Below, piece by piece: positions 35,739 through 44,312 of a stretch of 64,000 bases of DNA. The notes under the pieces were generated by a model, which saw only the letters and a program-made list of their open reading frames with translations, searched no databases and was not told the DNA's origin. A program made the translations under genes and the position numbers. The DNA is taken from the NCBI GenBank assembly GCA_022841365.1, contig JALHRP010000003.1, forward strand, positions 96,366-160,365, given 5' to 3'. Every line of letters starts with the position of its first letter. Positions within the stretch are counted from its first letter, which is position 1. This DNA is from Chitinophagaceae bacterium. GTDB lineage: Bacteria; Bacteroidota; Bacteroidia; Chitinophagales; Chitinophagaceae.

Positions 35739-38147
35739 TTAAAAATCGCAACCAATTGGTGCACCCGGTGGTGCTTCTTTGTGCAACGTTGGTTTCGCAT
35801 CTTTTGGATTTTTCATCCGTTCAACAGCAAGTTGCAAATGACCTGTATAGATTACTGAAGTACTTGTCTTCATTTGCAGCTCTGCATATTTTTTCAGATC
35901 ATTCAATGTTTTTTGCAACACACCTCTAACAACAAATGAATTGTTCTCATCTGCAGATGCTCCCAGCAGGTAAGTTAACAATACCTGTTCTGTTTGTTGC
36001 TGAATCAATCCTTCCATACCTGTTCTTCTTGCTGCTTTCCATGTTTTATCAATCAATGTCTGGATCATTTCATGTAAGCCCAACCCGCCACCGGTTTCAA
36101 ATTGCAGCAAACGGTTTAAGCGATCACTGGTAAACAGAAAAGAAAAAGGAAGATCGGCCGCTGTTTCTGCAGGTGATAACTGATCAAAAGACAAACCTGT
36201 TCGTTTGCGGAATAATTCTCTAGAAAAAATATAACCGGATGGTCTTGGTGGAATAAGTGCAGCAATCCTGTCGGGTATCTGTAATACTTTGGGATCAATA
36301 CAATCAATCACTGTATTCAATGCGGCACGTTGTTGTTCTTTGCTCAGCATTCTGGTAATCACTTGTCCATCGCCTCTTACTGCATAAGAATAATACATGC
36401 CTCCAACTAACTTTGTTACCGCTTCAATCTGATAGCGATGATAAAAATAAACAGGTACCAATGCATCTTCCAGCATCGCCATCGGCATACCCGGACGAAT
36501 ATTTTTTTCACCAAACTGTTGCAATGCTTTGCTGCGCACTTTCATTACTTCTTTTAATTCATCTACCACATTGGTTCCGTTATCCCATAAATGTGCATCA
36601 GGATGTAAACCTCCCGGTGCTCTTGCATCACGGTCGCTGATGAATTGTAACCCTCTTTTAATTCCATCGGCTATGATGCTGTTTAATGCATTGGCTTCAT
36701 TGATGTTTGAAGGAAAATCCTGGTAGCCCCATGTTACAGCCAGTTTATCCCAATCACCGATCTTATCATCATACACAGAAGAAAAATCCATTTGTCCGTT
36801 TACATTGAGATGAACCAATGGATGCGGATAATCCATCACACTTGCACGGTTGTTAACACTGCTTGCATAGTTGTGCATGAGCCCGATGGTATGTCCTACT
36901 TCATGTGCAGAGAGCTGACGTAATCTTGCCAATGCTGCTTTCAACATTTGATCATTTGCAGGAATACCAGTTTCGTAAGGAGATAATAAACCCGAGAAGA
37001 TGAGATAATCCTGCCGCACACGAAGTGATCCAAGCGTTACCTGTCCTTTAATAATTTCTCCGGTGCGTGGATCAACAACCGAAGCACCATAACTCCATCC
37101 ACGTGTTGAACGATGAACCCAGTTGATCATGTTGTAACGGATGTCCATCGGATCAGCACTATCAGGCAATACTCTTACCTGGAATGCATTTTTATATCCT
37201 GCTGCTTCAAATGCCTGGTTCCACCAACCTGCGCCCTCCAACAATGCAGAGCGTATGGGTTCAGGTGTTCCGTTATCTAAATAATAAATAATTGGCTTTA
37301 CTGCTTCACTTACTGCTGCACTTGGGTCTTTCTTTTTAAGACGATGACGGATGACATAATATTTTTCAATAGGATCACTCACGGGTGATGAATAGTCGTA
37401 AAATGAGGTTGAAATAAAACTGCTGCGTGGATCAAATGCTCTTGGCTGATAATTATTATCGGGCAGTTGTACAAATGAATGATGAATACGTAATGTGATG
37501 GCTTCTGTTGATGGTGCAACAGGTTGTACAAAATTGCCCACTTCGCCATCGGTGTTTACATAAGTAACGCTTACTTCCAATTCTGAATTGAGTGGAAAGT
37601 TTTTAGTGCGTGGCAGGTACATGGCGCTCCTGCTTTTATCTAAGAGGTAATTGCCCTGCCGCATTCTGCGGATGGCATTACTCACTTTCATTGCATCACG
37701 CATTAAAAAATCTGTTGCATCAACTAAATATTTACCATTGCTTTCTGCTTCCAGTGTAAAACCCCAGATGGTTGATTGAGCAAAAGATTGTTCAACTGCT
37801 CTTTTCTCTGCATTGTCGTTTGATAAGGCACGGTAGCCGTAATTCGGTTGAACTAATAAGATCTTCCGCCCTACTTTGTTGAATTTCACCACACGGTCAT
37901 CGCCCAGCAATCCCCTGTCCAGACCAACATCATTAGAACCCAAACCTGCGGGCAGTGAAACAACATATAAAAACTCTGTATCGAGTTTATCTACTTCCAG
38001 CCAAACTTTGCCGCTGTTTTCATCCCAGTAAAAATTGAAATAGCCCTCATACTTTTTCAGTCCGTTTGTTTTTTCTTCAATCGAGGGGAGTTTCTGTGCT
38101 GCAATAGTTAAAGGAAGCAGCAACAGTAAAAAGAAATATTTTCTCAT
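35739..38147 (-). CDS. Secreted zinc metalloprotease, DUF4953/DUF5117-type
   Basis: 802 residues with signal MRKYFFLLLLLPLTIAAQ; an in-frame Met six residues earlier is also possible. A zinc site HEVGHTIGLMH is the metzincin HExxHxxGxxH with the following Met-turn-like YPHPL downstream. N-terminal DUF5117/5118-like parts (YFNFYWDENSGKVWLEVDKL) and C-terminal DUF4953 complete the usual architecture. These large secreted peptidases are common in Bacteroidota; substrate unknown. Stands alone, downstream of a small membrane gene on the same strand. Confidence 0.9.
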   Translation of the reverse strand: MRKYFFLLLLLPLTIAAQKLPSIEEKTNGLKKYEGYFNFYWDENSGKVWLEVDKLDTEFLYVVSLPAGLGSNDVGLDRGLLGDDRVVKFNKVGRKILLVQPNYGYRALSNDNAEKRAVEQSFAQSTIWGFTLEAESNGKYLVDATDFLMRDAMKVSNAIRRMRQGNYLLDKSRSAMYLPRTKNFPLNSELEVSVTYVNTDGEVGNFVQPVAPSTEAITLRIHHSFVQLPDNNYQPRAFDPRSSFISTSFYDYSSPVSDPIEKYYVIRHRLKKKDPSAAVSEAVKPIIYYLDNGTPEPIRSALLEGAGWWNQAFEAAGYKNAFQVRVLPDSADPMDIRYNMINWVHRSTRGWSYGASVVDPRTGEIIKGQVTLGSLRVRQDYLIFSGLLSPYETGIPANDQMLKAALARLRQLSAHEVGHTIGLMHNYASSVNNRASVMDYPHPLVHLNVNGQMDFSSVYDDKIGDWDKLAVTWGYQDFPSNINEANALNSIIADGIKRGLQFISDRDARAPGGLHPDAHLWDNGTNVVDELKEVMKVRSKALQQFGEKNIRPGMPMAMLEDALVPVYFYHRYQIEAVTKLVGGMYYSYAVRGDGQVITRMLSKEQQRAALNTVIDCIDPKVLQIPDRIAALIPPRPSGYIFSRELFRKRTGLSFDQLSPAETAADLPFSFLFTSDRLNRLLQFETGGGLGLHEMIQTLIDKTWKAARRTGMEGLIQQQTEQVLLTYLLGASADENNSFVVRGVLQKTLNDLKKYAELQMKTSTSVIYTGHLQLAVERMKNPKDAKPTLHKEAPPGAPIGCDF

Positions 38148-38214
38148 ATGCGTTGGTTGATGCATACAAGTTACGGGATGCGGTTGATTGGAGAAACAGA
38201 AAATGATTAGTGGC

Positions 38215-38445
38215 TTATACTTCTTCGTGTTTGCCCTGTGTTTTCCACCAACGCCAGCCAATAAAACCAATGATAAGAAGTGGTGTTGCCATGAGATAAA
38301 TGATGGCAGAGTTTAATGCCTTGGCAGGCTTTTCGCCCAATTGCGAAGCGGTTTTTGTACAGAGGGAGCATTGTGCCTCCGCATCGTTTGTGATAAATAG
38401 AATTGAAACCAATAACAGAAGTAAAACCAATCCCCACTTTTTCAT
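38215..38445 (-). CDS. Small Cys-containing membrane protein, 76 residues
   Basis: MKKWGLVLLLLLVSILFITNDAEAQ is a signal peptide, then CSLCTKTASQLGEKPAKALN and one transmembrane helix (AIIYLMATPLLIIGFIGWRWW) with a charged end. The CxxC near the predicted mature N-terminus could be redox-active or metal-binding (inference). An alternative frame on the same stretch (38207-38437) is less plausible. It follows the DUF2330 gene on the minus strand. Confidence 0.7.
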   Translation of the reverse strand: MKKWGLVLLLLLVSILFITNDAEAQCSLCTKTASQLGEKPAKALNSAIIYLMATPLLIIGFIGWRWWKTQGKHEEV

Positions 38446-38491
38446 GTAACTGATGTTTGCAGCAAAGTTAAGGCAAGATTGAATTTAGTTT

Positions 38492-38547
38492 GCCGGAAAG
38501 ACGAGAAGAAATTATAAATGCTTTTCCCGACTTATCGTCTTCCCGGC
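38492..38547. repeat. CCCGACTTATC-type hairpin repeat
   Basis: Arms GCCGGAAAGACGA (38492-38504) and TCGTCTTCCCGGC (38535-38547) match with one exception. The sequence CCCGACTTATCGTCTTCCCGGC recurs, in pieces, at 42583-42650. Lies between the CSLC protein gene and DUF2330. Confidence 0.6.
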
Positions 38548-38560
38548 CAGATGCTATAAG

Positions 38561-40042
38561 CTATTCCTTATTCTTTCCTCTTCTTCCAATACTCACCATC
38601 GTCAATACACTCAACAAAGCCATGGAAGCAAGAAAAACGGTTTTACCTGTTCCCGTCTTTTTCATGGGTGTTGATTCAGTTACGGCAATGCTTTGATAAG
38701 ATGTATCTACAATTGTGCGGTTGAGTTCAGGATCCATGACAAGGTCCCAATCATCATATCCTTTACCTGTGAGTTGAGAAAGCATGCTCATTTCTTTTTT
38801 ACGGCGTTCTTTTAATTCTTTCAGATAATTCTGTCCCTCACTGCAAGTAAGATTTCCAGTTGCCGGATGAGTGATAATATATCTCGCCTGGAAATTTTCT
38901 TTGTTGGGTGTTTCCTGGAACACCAGATCCTGTGCAAAAGCTTTGCGATTATAACGCACATGTAAACGGGTGAAGAAAACATTCTTTGTTTTGTTTGTAT
39001 TGTATTCGTTCACATACTCTTCGTACACATCTTTGCCCAGCCACCAAACACCAGCTTCTTTGAGATCATTAAAATTTGGTGGTTCACTTACACAGGGATC
39101 ACATTTCATAAAATTAGAAGGGCTTACATCCCATGCATACTCCACAAACGAAACACTTTGATTTTCTTTTTCCCACTGATGCTGAAAAAGATTTGCATAA
39201 AAGCTTCCAAAATTCTTTTGTACAAAGAGTGGAATGTTTTTTCCTGTTGGCATCAGCACAGAGCGATAGTTGGTGCTTTCAATCCGTCCGTTTTTGGTAA
39301 ATGCATACACAATCATGTCCTGGTCACCATCTGCATTGGCCATTCCCAAACGGATGGGCAACATAAACTTGGGTGAATTAAACCTGATCTGCAGCGGACG
39401 TAATTGTTCAAAGCCCAGTTCTTCCTGCTCTTCAATATTTACTTTCACCACAAAAAATTTCATGTTGCTTTTAATGTAAGGCTCCAGCACTTCATCCGCA
39501 CCTTTTGGGATCTTGTATTTATTCGCCGTTAACCATTTGTATAAACCGGTTGATTCCTCTGCACTCAAAATGACAATATCATATTCACCAACAGTGTACT
39601 CTGCTTCTACTTTTACTTTGAATCTTTCCTGATCTTCATTTTTACTTTTAGATTCTTTTTGAGCGGAAACACCGGCTACTCTTCCTGATAATACATTTTC
39701 ATATAATACACGAGGCTCACATGGATTGTCATCATAATACTCCACCAGTCTTGGCTTGGAGTAATCATTCAACCGTTGAAACAGATCGGCTTCCACTACT
39801 TTGATGTCTGATTTTTTTAAGACCGTTGGCACAGGTACCACCATGGCAAAGTCTTGTACATCGCCTTTAAAATCGTTACTCATAGTGATGACTGTTCGTT
39901 CACCATCTCTTACCAGAATAACCTGTGATGTTTTGTTTTTTAACGTGCCGTCTGCTTTGGATACATAAAATCCGCAGAACGCAAACACATCGCTGCTTAC
40001 AAATACGAGCAACAATGCTGCACTGATGATTTTTCTTTTCAT
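38561..40042 (-). CDS. DUF2330 secreted protein with C-terminal anchor
   Basis: 493 residues. Signal peptide ending DVFA, then the classic DUF2330 beginning CGFYVSKADGTLKNKTSQVIL and FAMVVPVPTVL. A C-terminal hydrophobic helix (TVFLASMALLSVLTMVSI) ending in basic residues would anchor the protein in the membrane. The function of DUF2330 is unknown. It lies between the RnfD-like gene upstream and the CSLC protein gene downstream, all on the same strand. Confidence 0.9.
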   Translation of the reverse strand: MKRKIISAALLLVFVSSDVFAFCGFYVSKADGTLKNKTSQVILVRDGERTVITMSNDFKGDVQDFAMVVPVPTVLKKSDIKVVEADLFQRLNDYSKPRLVEYYDDNPCEPRVLYENVLSGRVAGVSAQKESKSKNEDQERFKVKVEAEYTVGEYDIVILSAEESTGLYKWLTANKYKIPKGADEVLEPYIKSNMKFFVVKVNIEEQEELGFEQLRPLQIRFNSPKFMLPIRLGMANADGDQDMIVYAFTKNGRIESTNYRSVLMPTGKNIPLFVQKNFGSFYANLFQHQWEKENQSVSFVEYAWDVSPSNFMKCDPCVSEPPNFNDLKEAGVWWLGKDVYEEYVNEYNTNKTKNVFFTRLHVRYNRKAFAQDLVFQETPNKENFQARYIITHPATGNLTCSEGQNYLKELKERRKKEMSMLSQLTGKGYDDWDLVMDPELNRTIVDTSYQSIAVTESTPMKKTGTGKTVFLASMALLSVLTMVSIGRRGKNKE

Positions 40043-40083
40043 GTGTGATGTTTTAAGTATGATTAAAAGTTTTTTATAATTGC

Positions 40084-40305
40084 GGGCTAAAGCCCCTTGT
40101 TTATTTTTTGATATACCCCCGGCCTAAAGGCCGGGGTTAATGAAATGCAATGAACCAGCGACATTAACCATCATAAATTTTTTGAATCATTTTGAAGTTC
40201 ATGGTTGCTTGTTGAAGGTGATCCCTTAAAAAAATACTTGACTTTTATAACCCGGGGCTTTAGACCCGGGGTGAATAATACCCAACCTTGTATTGGCTTT
40301 AGCCA
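40084..40305. repeat. REP-like cluster of GGCTTTAGCC/CCCCGG palindromes
   Basis: Four palindromes with a shared GGCYTTAGCC/CCCCGG theme lie at 40084-40096, 40117-40136 (CCCCGGCC TAAA GGCCGGGG), 40251-40271 and 40294-40305 (TGGCT TT AGCCA). Between them a stretch at 40164-40213 resembles the last ~50 bases of the RnfD gene (about 37 of 51 positions equal by eye). Together they fill the DUF2330-RnfD gap and include the RnfD stop codon. Confidence 0.75.
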
Positions 40306-41183
40306 TGATAAATTCTTTTACGCTTAATGAAATTGATGGTTGCCTGCTGACTTTCTTTGACAGCTGCTCTCCATTGAAAGATTTTTGCTTTCATCAGCAG
40401 ATCAAACAAGGGAACAAGCGGCGCCATGAGCACCAAAATAAAAATGGGTGTGCTGTTCATCCACTTAAATGCAGAGAAATAAAATGCAACAGCTGCAATG
40501 AGCATTGCCCAGATGATTCTTGCAACTGCATGATTGGGTGCTGTACGTGGATCACTGATCATAAAAAAAGAGAACAGCAATAAACTTCCGGTTGAAACAG
40601 ATTGCAAAAAGAAATCAACGGGCCAGTTGAGATACATCACCTGTCGTACAAATAACAGTCCTGCAAATGTGAGCAGGAATGCCAATGTAATATCCAGCTT
40701 CTGCACACGTGTTACCACAATAAAGCCCAGACAGCAAACTGCAAAAAAGATCACGACACTGCTGCCCCATTGCCCGGGACTAAGCCATGCATTGCCTGTA
40801 AACAACACGGTTGCAACAATGCCGAATGCGGATGGATTAAAAACATGTTTGCCGTTGATGCGGAAAATATATTTGCTGAAAACAGATAAAGCTGAAGCAA
40901 GAATACAGATGGACCAATCATTTGTTTTTAATAACAGACACAAACTGAGTGAGCTGATGAGTGCGCTCTTCCACCCACCACTGCTCCAGTGAAATGGTGA
41001 AACAATTTTTTTACTGATGATTGTATCACAGAGCCATTGTAATACCAGTGCCGTACCGATGTACAAACTATACTGCAGCCATTCTGCCTTCCACTGCAGA
41101 AACATGATACCATAAAACAAAAAGATTACCTGGAATGCCATTTGGAAATAACGGGCATCCCATTGCTTTACTGCAACTGCCAT
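40299..41183 (-). CDS. Stand-alone RnfD/NqrB-like membrane protein
   Basis: 294 residues from ATG at MAVAVKQWDARYFQ; an upstream TTG adds two residues. About nine or ten transmembrane helices. GKHVFNPSAFGIV and FMISDPRTAPN are the conserved RnfD/NqrB signatures, and S-T-G-S between them is the site for covalent FMN in complete pumps (VSTGSLLLF here). No other Rnf or Nqr subunit is nearby, so it probably works alone or with the DUF2330 protein. The last ~16 codons and the stop look repeat-derived. Confidence 0.85.
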   Translation of the reverse strand: MAVAVKQWDARYFQMAFQVIFLFYGIMFLQWKAEWLQYSLYIGTALVLQWLCDTIISKKIVSPFHWSSGGWKSALISSLSLCLLLKTNDWSICILASALSVFSKYIFRINGKHVFNPSAFGIVATVLFTGNAWLSPGQWGSSVVIFFAVCCLGFIVVTRVQKLDITLAFLLTFAGLLFVRQVMYLNWPVDFFLQSVSTGSLLLFSFFMISDPRTAPNHAVARIIWAMLIAAVAFYFSAFKWMNSTPIFILVLMAPLVPLFDLLMKAKIFQWRAAVKESQQATINFIKRKRIYHG

Positions 41184-41247
41184 AAACAAAGGATTTGCTT
41201 ATGGGATGTAAGAGTTGAGCAAATTGCATAAACCCCATCAAAAAAAA

Positions 41248-42519
41248 TTAATGCGGATGCTGTTTCATCTTTTGCTGCAGCAGTTTTTTTTCAATGGCCG
41301 ACTGGGTAAGTGTGATGGCTTCTTCAAAAAAAGTCTTGGCCCTTTTGTAGTCGCCCATTTGCCAGTGCAATTCGCCCAGCGTTGCAGGAAGGAGATAATA
41401 TTTTTTTAATGATGCCAGATCCTGTATGGCTTCAATGGCCCTTACTCCTTCGGCCGCACCTTTGAGTTCACTCACAACAACAGCCCTGTTGAGCGCAATA
41501 ACAGGTGATGGATATAATTGATAAAGCAAATTATAGCAATGCAGAATATTGTTCCAGTTGGTGTGATCATAATCTCTTGCCTGTGCATGCTCATAAGCAA
41601 TGCCTGCTTCAATATGATATTTGCTGATGGTTTCTCCTGCTGCTGATTCTTCGAGATGATAAACTCCTGTTTCTATCAACGCCCTGTTCCATTTTGTTCT
41701 GTCCTGTTGTTTCAGTAACAGCATATTTCCATTTGCATCGAGCCTTGCATCGTTTCTCGATGCAGTAAAACACATCAATGCCATCAATGCATGTGTGTTT
41801 GCATGTTTTACAGAAGGGTTTCTGCAAATGAGTTCGCACAAACGCATGGCTTCATTCATCAGATCATTACGGATCAGGTCTTCATGATTGGTGGAATTAT
41901 ATCCTTCATTAAACAATAAATAAACAGCCATCAAAACCGTTTCAAGACGTGCATCAAGTTCTGCAACAGGAGGTAATTCAAACTCTACTTTGTTTTCACG
42001 AAAGGTTTGCCTTGCACGGTATAATCTTTTTTCAATGGTATCGTACCCTGTTACAAATGCTTTGGCTATTTCTGCAACACTAAATCCGCAAAGTGTTTTT
42101 AATATCAACGCCACCTGTGCTTCGGCTGAGAGAGATGGATGACAGCACACAAACATCATCCGCAGCTGATCATCATCAATAGTATTGGTATTCACCATTT
42201 CCTTTACGGTTGGCGCTAAGGTATATTCTGACTGAAGAAGCGGTGTGATTGTTTTTGCAAACTCATCTTTTCTTTTTTGTTGCCGCAATACATCCACGGC
42301 TTTATTTCTTGCCGAAGTAAATAACCAGGCCGATGGATTATGGGGAAGTCCGTTGATCTTCCAGTTATTGAGTGCGGTTAACAAGGTATCCTGCACTACA
42401 TCTTCTGCCAATTGTAAATTTTGGGGACCAAACAATTTGGTGAGTACAGATACCAGCTTTCCCCATTCATGGCGAAAGAGATGATCAACTGTTTGTTCTA
42501 TGTGCGGAGATGTGTCCAC
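41248..42519 (-). CDS. ECF42-type RNA polymerase sigma factor with TPR-like C-terminus
   Basis: 423 residues. Sigma2: LAEDVVQDTLLTALNNW and SAWLFTSARNKAVDVLR. Sigma4: CGFSVAEIAKAFVTGYDTIEKRLYRARQ. A long C-terminal domain (DUF6596-like) with LLFNEGYNST and LNRAVVVSEL and TPR-like repeats is characteristic of ECF42. This group is usually encoded beside a YCII/DGPF gene and has no anti-sigma. The DGPF gene lies 192 bases upstream on the same strand. The start is GTG; no in-frame ATG fits. Confidence 0.93.
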   Translation of the reverse strand: MDTSPHIEQTVDHLFRHEWGKLVSVLTKLFGPQNLQLAEDVVQDTLLTALNNWKINGLPHNPSAWLFTSARNKAVDVLRQQKRKDEFAKTITPLLQSEYTLAPTVKEMVNTNTIDDDQLRMMFVCCHPSLSAEAQVALILKTLCGFSVAEIAKAFVTGYDTIEKRLYRARQTFRENKVEFELPPVAELDARLETVLMAVYLLFNEGYNSTNHEDLIRNDLMNEAMRLCELICRNPSVKHANTHALMALMCFTASRNDARLDANGNMLLLKQQDRTKWNRALIETGVYHLEESAAGETISKYHIEAGIAYEHAQARDYDHTNWNNILHCYNLLYQLYPSPVIALNRAVVVSELKGAAEGVRAIEAIQDLASLKKYYLLPATLGELHWQMGDYKRAKTFFEEAITLTQSAIEKKLLQQKMKQHPH

Positions 42520-42582
42520 TCCATCTTTTATGCAATTTAGACGATTTCTTTTGATACATGAGTCTGGCGAAAAAATATGAAA

Positions 42583-42650
42583 AGCCGGGAAGGCGATAAG
42601 ACGGAAGGAATACTTTGTTTGTATTTGCCTCCCGACTTATCATCATCTTA
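42583..42650. repeat. Second copy of the CCCGACTTATC hairpin repeat
   Basis: GCCGGGAAGGCGATAAGACGG (left) and CCTCCCGACTTATCATCATC (right) form a stem with GATAAG / CTTATC at its centre and differ at about two of 14 positions. The same words occur at 38527-38547. It lies between ECF42 and the YCII gene. Confidence 0.55.
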
Positions 42651-42711
42651 TACTTTCACACAGCTTCCCTGCATATATCTTACATAAGACATTCATACCT
42701 GATACCACCTA

Positions 42712-43062
42712 TTACCCAGGCATGTCCATTTTCTGTACCTGACGCACTATAATACTGCCACCTGTTTCATAGTCAGGATATCCTTCGCATAAAGCAATGG
42801 CTTCATCATAATTTTCGGCGTTCACAATAAAGTAGCCGCCAATAATTTCTTTGCCTTCTGTAAACGGACCGTCGGTTACATTTTTATGACTGCCTTTAAT
42901 CACTTTACCGCCGGGTAACAAAGGTTCGCCGCTAACATATTTACCTGCCTTTGCAAGGCTGTCAATCCAAGCAAACCATTTACCCATATTTTGCTCCATT
43001 TGATCAGGAGATGGACTTGTTCCTTTAAGTTCTTCCTGAAAGATCAACATAAACTTTTCCAT
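42712..43062 (-). CDS. YCII-related (DGPF) protein paired with ECF42
   Basis: 116 residues from ATG at MEKFMLIFQEEL. The fold core KWFAWIDSLAKAGKYVSGEPLLPGGKVI, the DGPF-motif-like TDGPFTEGKEIIGGYFIVNAENYDEAIALC and a late PDYETGGSIIVRQV match DGPF/YCII proteins, which are small ferredoxin-like dimers. Usually cotranscribed with ECF42 sigma factors; activity is not known. The long N-terminal open frame upstream is non-coding in appearance. Divergent from the DUF1579-like gene (139-base gap). Confidence 0.9.
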   Translation of the reverse strand: MEKFMLIFQEELKGTSPSPDQMEQNMGKWFAWIDSLAKAGKYVSGEPLLPGGKVIKGSHKNVTDGPFTEGKEIIGGYFIVNAENYDEAIALCEGYPDYETGGSIIVRQVQKMDMPG

Positions 43063-43201
43063 AATTTTTGTTTTACTGTTTTTGAAATGATTTCTTATAT
43101 GACGATCAGAAAAGCAATATCCGGACATACCACTCATAAAAAGAAGTAATAAAAATTGAAAAGGATGAAATAAATTTAATACGCACCCAATAACAACTGG
43201 C

Positions 43202-43729
43202 ATGACAAGGTTCTTTTCAATCCTTTCTTTATTGCTGTTCGCATTCGCCGGATACACACAAACAAACAACAAACCCTGCAGTAATCCAATATACAGACAA
43301 TTTGATTTCTGGATTGGAGAGTGGGAAGCATATGGTTTAAACGGAAAAAAAGCAGGCGACAGCAAAATCAGTTTGATTCTTGACAGCTGTATTGTTTTAG
43401 AGGAATGGACAAGTGTTGCTGTAACACAAGGTCTTCGCTATGCAGGTAAAAGTTTCAATACCTACAACGCAGCAAGAAAACAATGGCAACAGACATGGGT
43501 AGATAATACCGGTGGCAGCACAGAATATCCTGAGGGTAAATATGAAGACAATAAGATTGTATTTAAAACCACTCCTTTTCTTTTTTCCGGTGATACGATG
43601 GCTGTAAGAAAGCTTACTTTTTTTAATCTGGGTAAAGAAAAAGTACGGCAGTTAGGAGAAATCAGCAAAGACAATGGACTGACATGGATCACCGAATATG
43701 ATCTGGAATACAGACGCAGGAGAAAATAA
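43202..43729 (+). CDS. Secreted DUF1579-like protein
   Basis: 175 residues with signal ending GYTQ. NPIYRQFDFWIGEWEAYGLNG followed by SCIVLEEWTS and TWVDNTGG is the lipocalin-like DUF1579 signature (FDFWIGEW). Predicted periplasmic or secreted beta barrel; no ligand known. First plus-strand gene of a series of small single-domain genes. Confidence 0.82.
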   Translation: MTRFFSILSLLLFAFAGYTQTNNKPCSNPIYRQFDFWIGEWEAYGLNGKKAGDSKISLILDSCIVLEEWTSVAVTQGLRYAGKSFNTYNAARKQWQQTWVDNTGGSTEYPEGKYEDNKIVFKTTPFLFSGDTMAVRKLTFFNLGKEKVRQLGEISKDNGLTWITEYDLEYRRRRK

Positions 43730-43765
43730 ACAGATAAGACTCTTTCTCGTTTTTAAATTTAAACA

Positions 43766-44290
43766 ATGAATGTTATGAACCGGAAATCTTTTTTGCAACA
43801 AACCATCGCAGCAGGCAGCATTATGGCTGCACCGTTTCTGCTCACCTCGCAAACAGCTCCGGCTGCAAATCAACCAAAAGCCGATCCGCTGCCGGCAGAA
43901 AAGGTGAAAGACTTTGTTGGTGCAGGTCATAATAATCTGGATAAGGTAAAACAGCTGCTTGCAGAATTTCCTACGTTGATTTATTGTACATGGGATTGGG
44001 GCGGCGGCGATTTTGAAACAGGTTTAGAAGGAGCCGGCCATGTGGGCAATAAAGAAATTGCCAACTATTTAATTGGTCAGGGAGCAAGAACAAATTTGTT
44101 TGTATTAACGATGTTGGGCAAAACTCAAATTGTAAAAGCTTACATTGAAACCTATCCTGCCTGTCTTTTTGCAAGAGGTGCTCACGGCTTTACCTTACTC
44201 CATCATGCAAACCGTGGAGGTGAAGATGCGAAAGAATTGGTGGAATATCTCCAATCAAAAGGATTAAAAGAAACCAGAACTGCTTTATAA
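43766..44290 (+). CDS. Exported ankyrin-repeat protein
   Basis: 174 residues; the start may instead be the ATG nine bases on (MNRKSFLQQ). A Tat-like leader with an SMAAPFLLT hydrophobic core is followed by ankyrin repeats (AGHNNLDKVKQLLAEFP, GHVGNKEIANYLIGQGA, HGFTLLHHANRGGEDAKELVEYL). Ankyrin proteins act as scaffolds; no partner is evident. Gap of 36 bases after the DUF1579-like gene. Confidence 0.8.
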   Translation: MNVMNRKSFLQQTIAAGSIMAAPFLLTSQTAPAANQPKADPLPAEKVKDFVGAGHNNLDKVKQLLAEFPTLIYCTWDWGGGDFETGLEGAGHVGNKEIANYLIGQGARTNLFVLTMLGKTQIVKAYIETYPACLFARGAHGFTLLHHANRGGEDAKELVEYLQSKGLKETRTAL

Positions 44291-44312
44291 AAATTGATAT
44301 AAAAACAGAAGT

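Noticed and set aside
38207..38437. Alternative frame across the CSLC membrane peptide
   Set aside because: It lacks the signal peptide and helix seen in the frame at 38215-38445.
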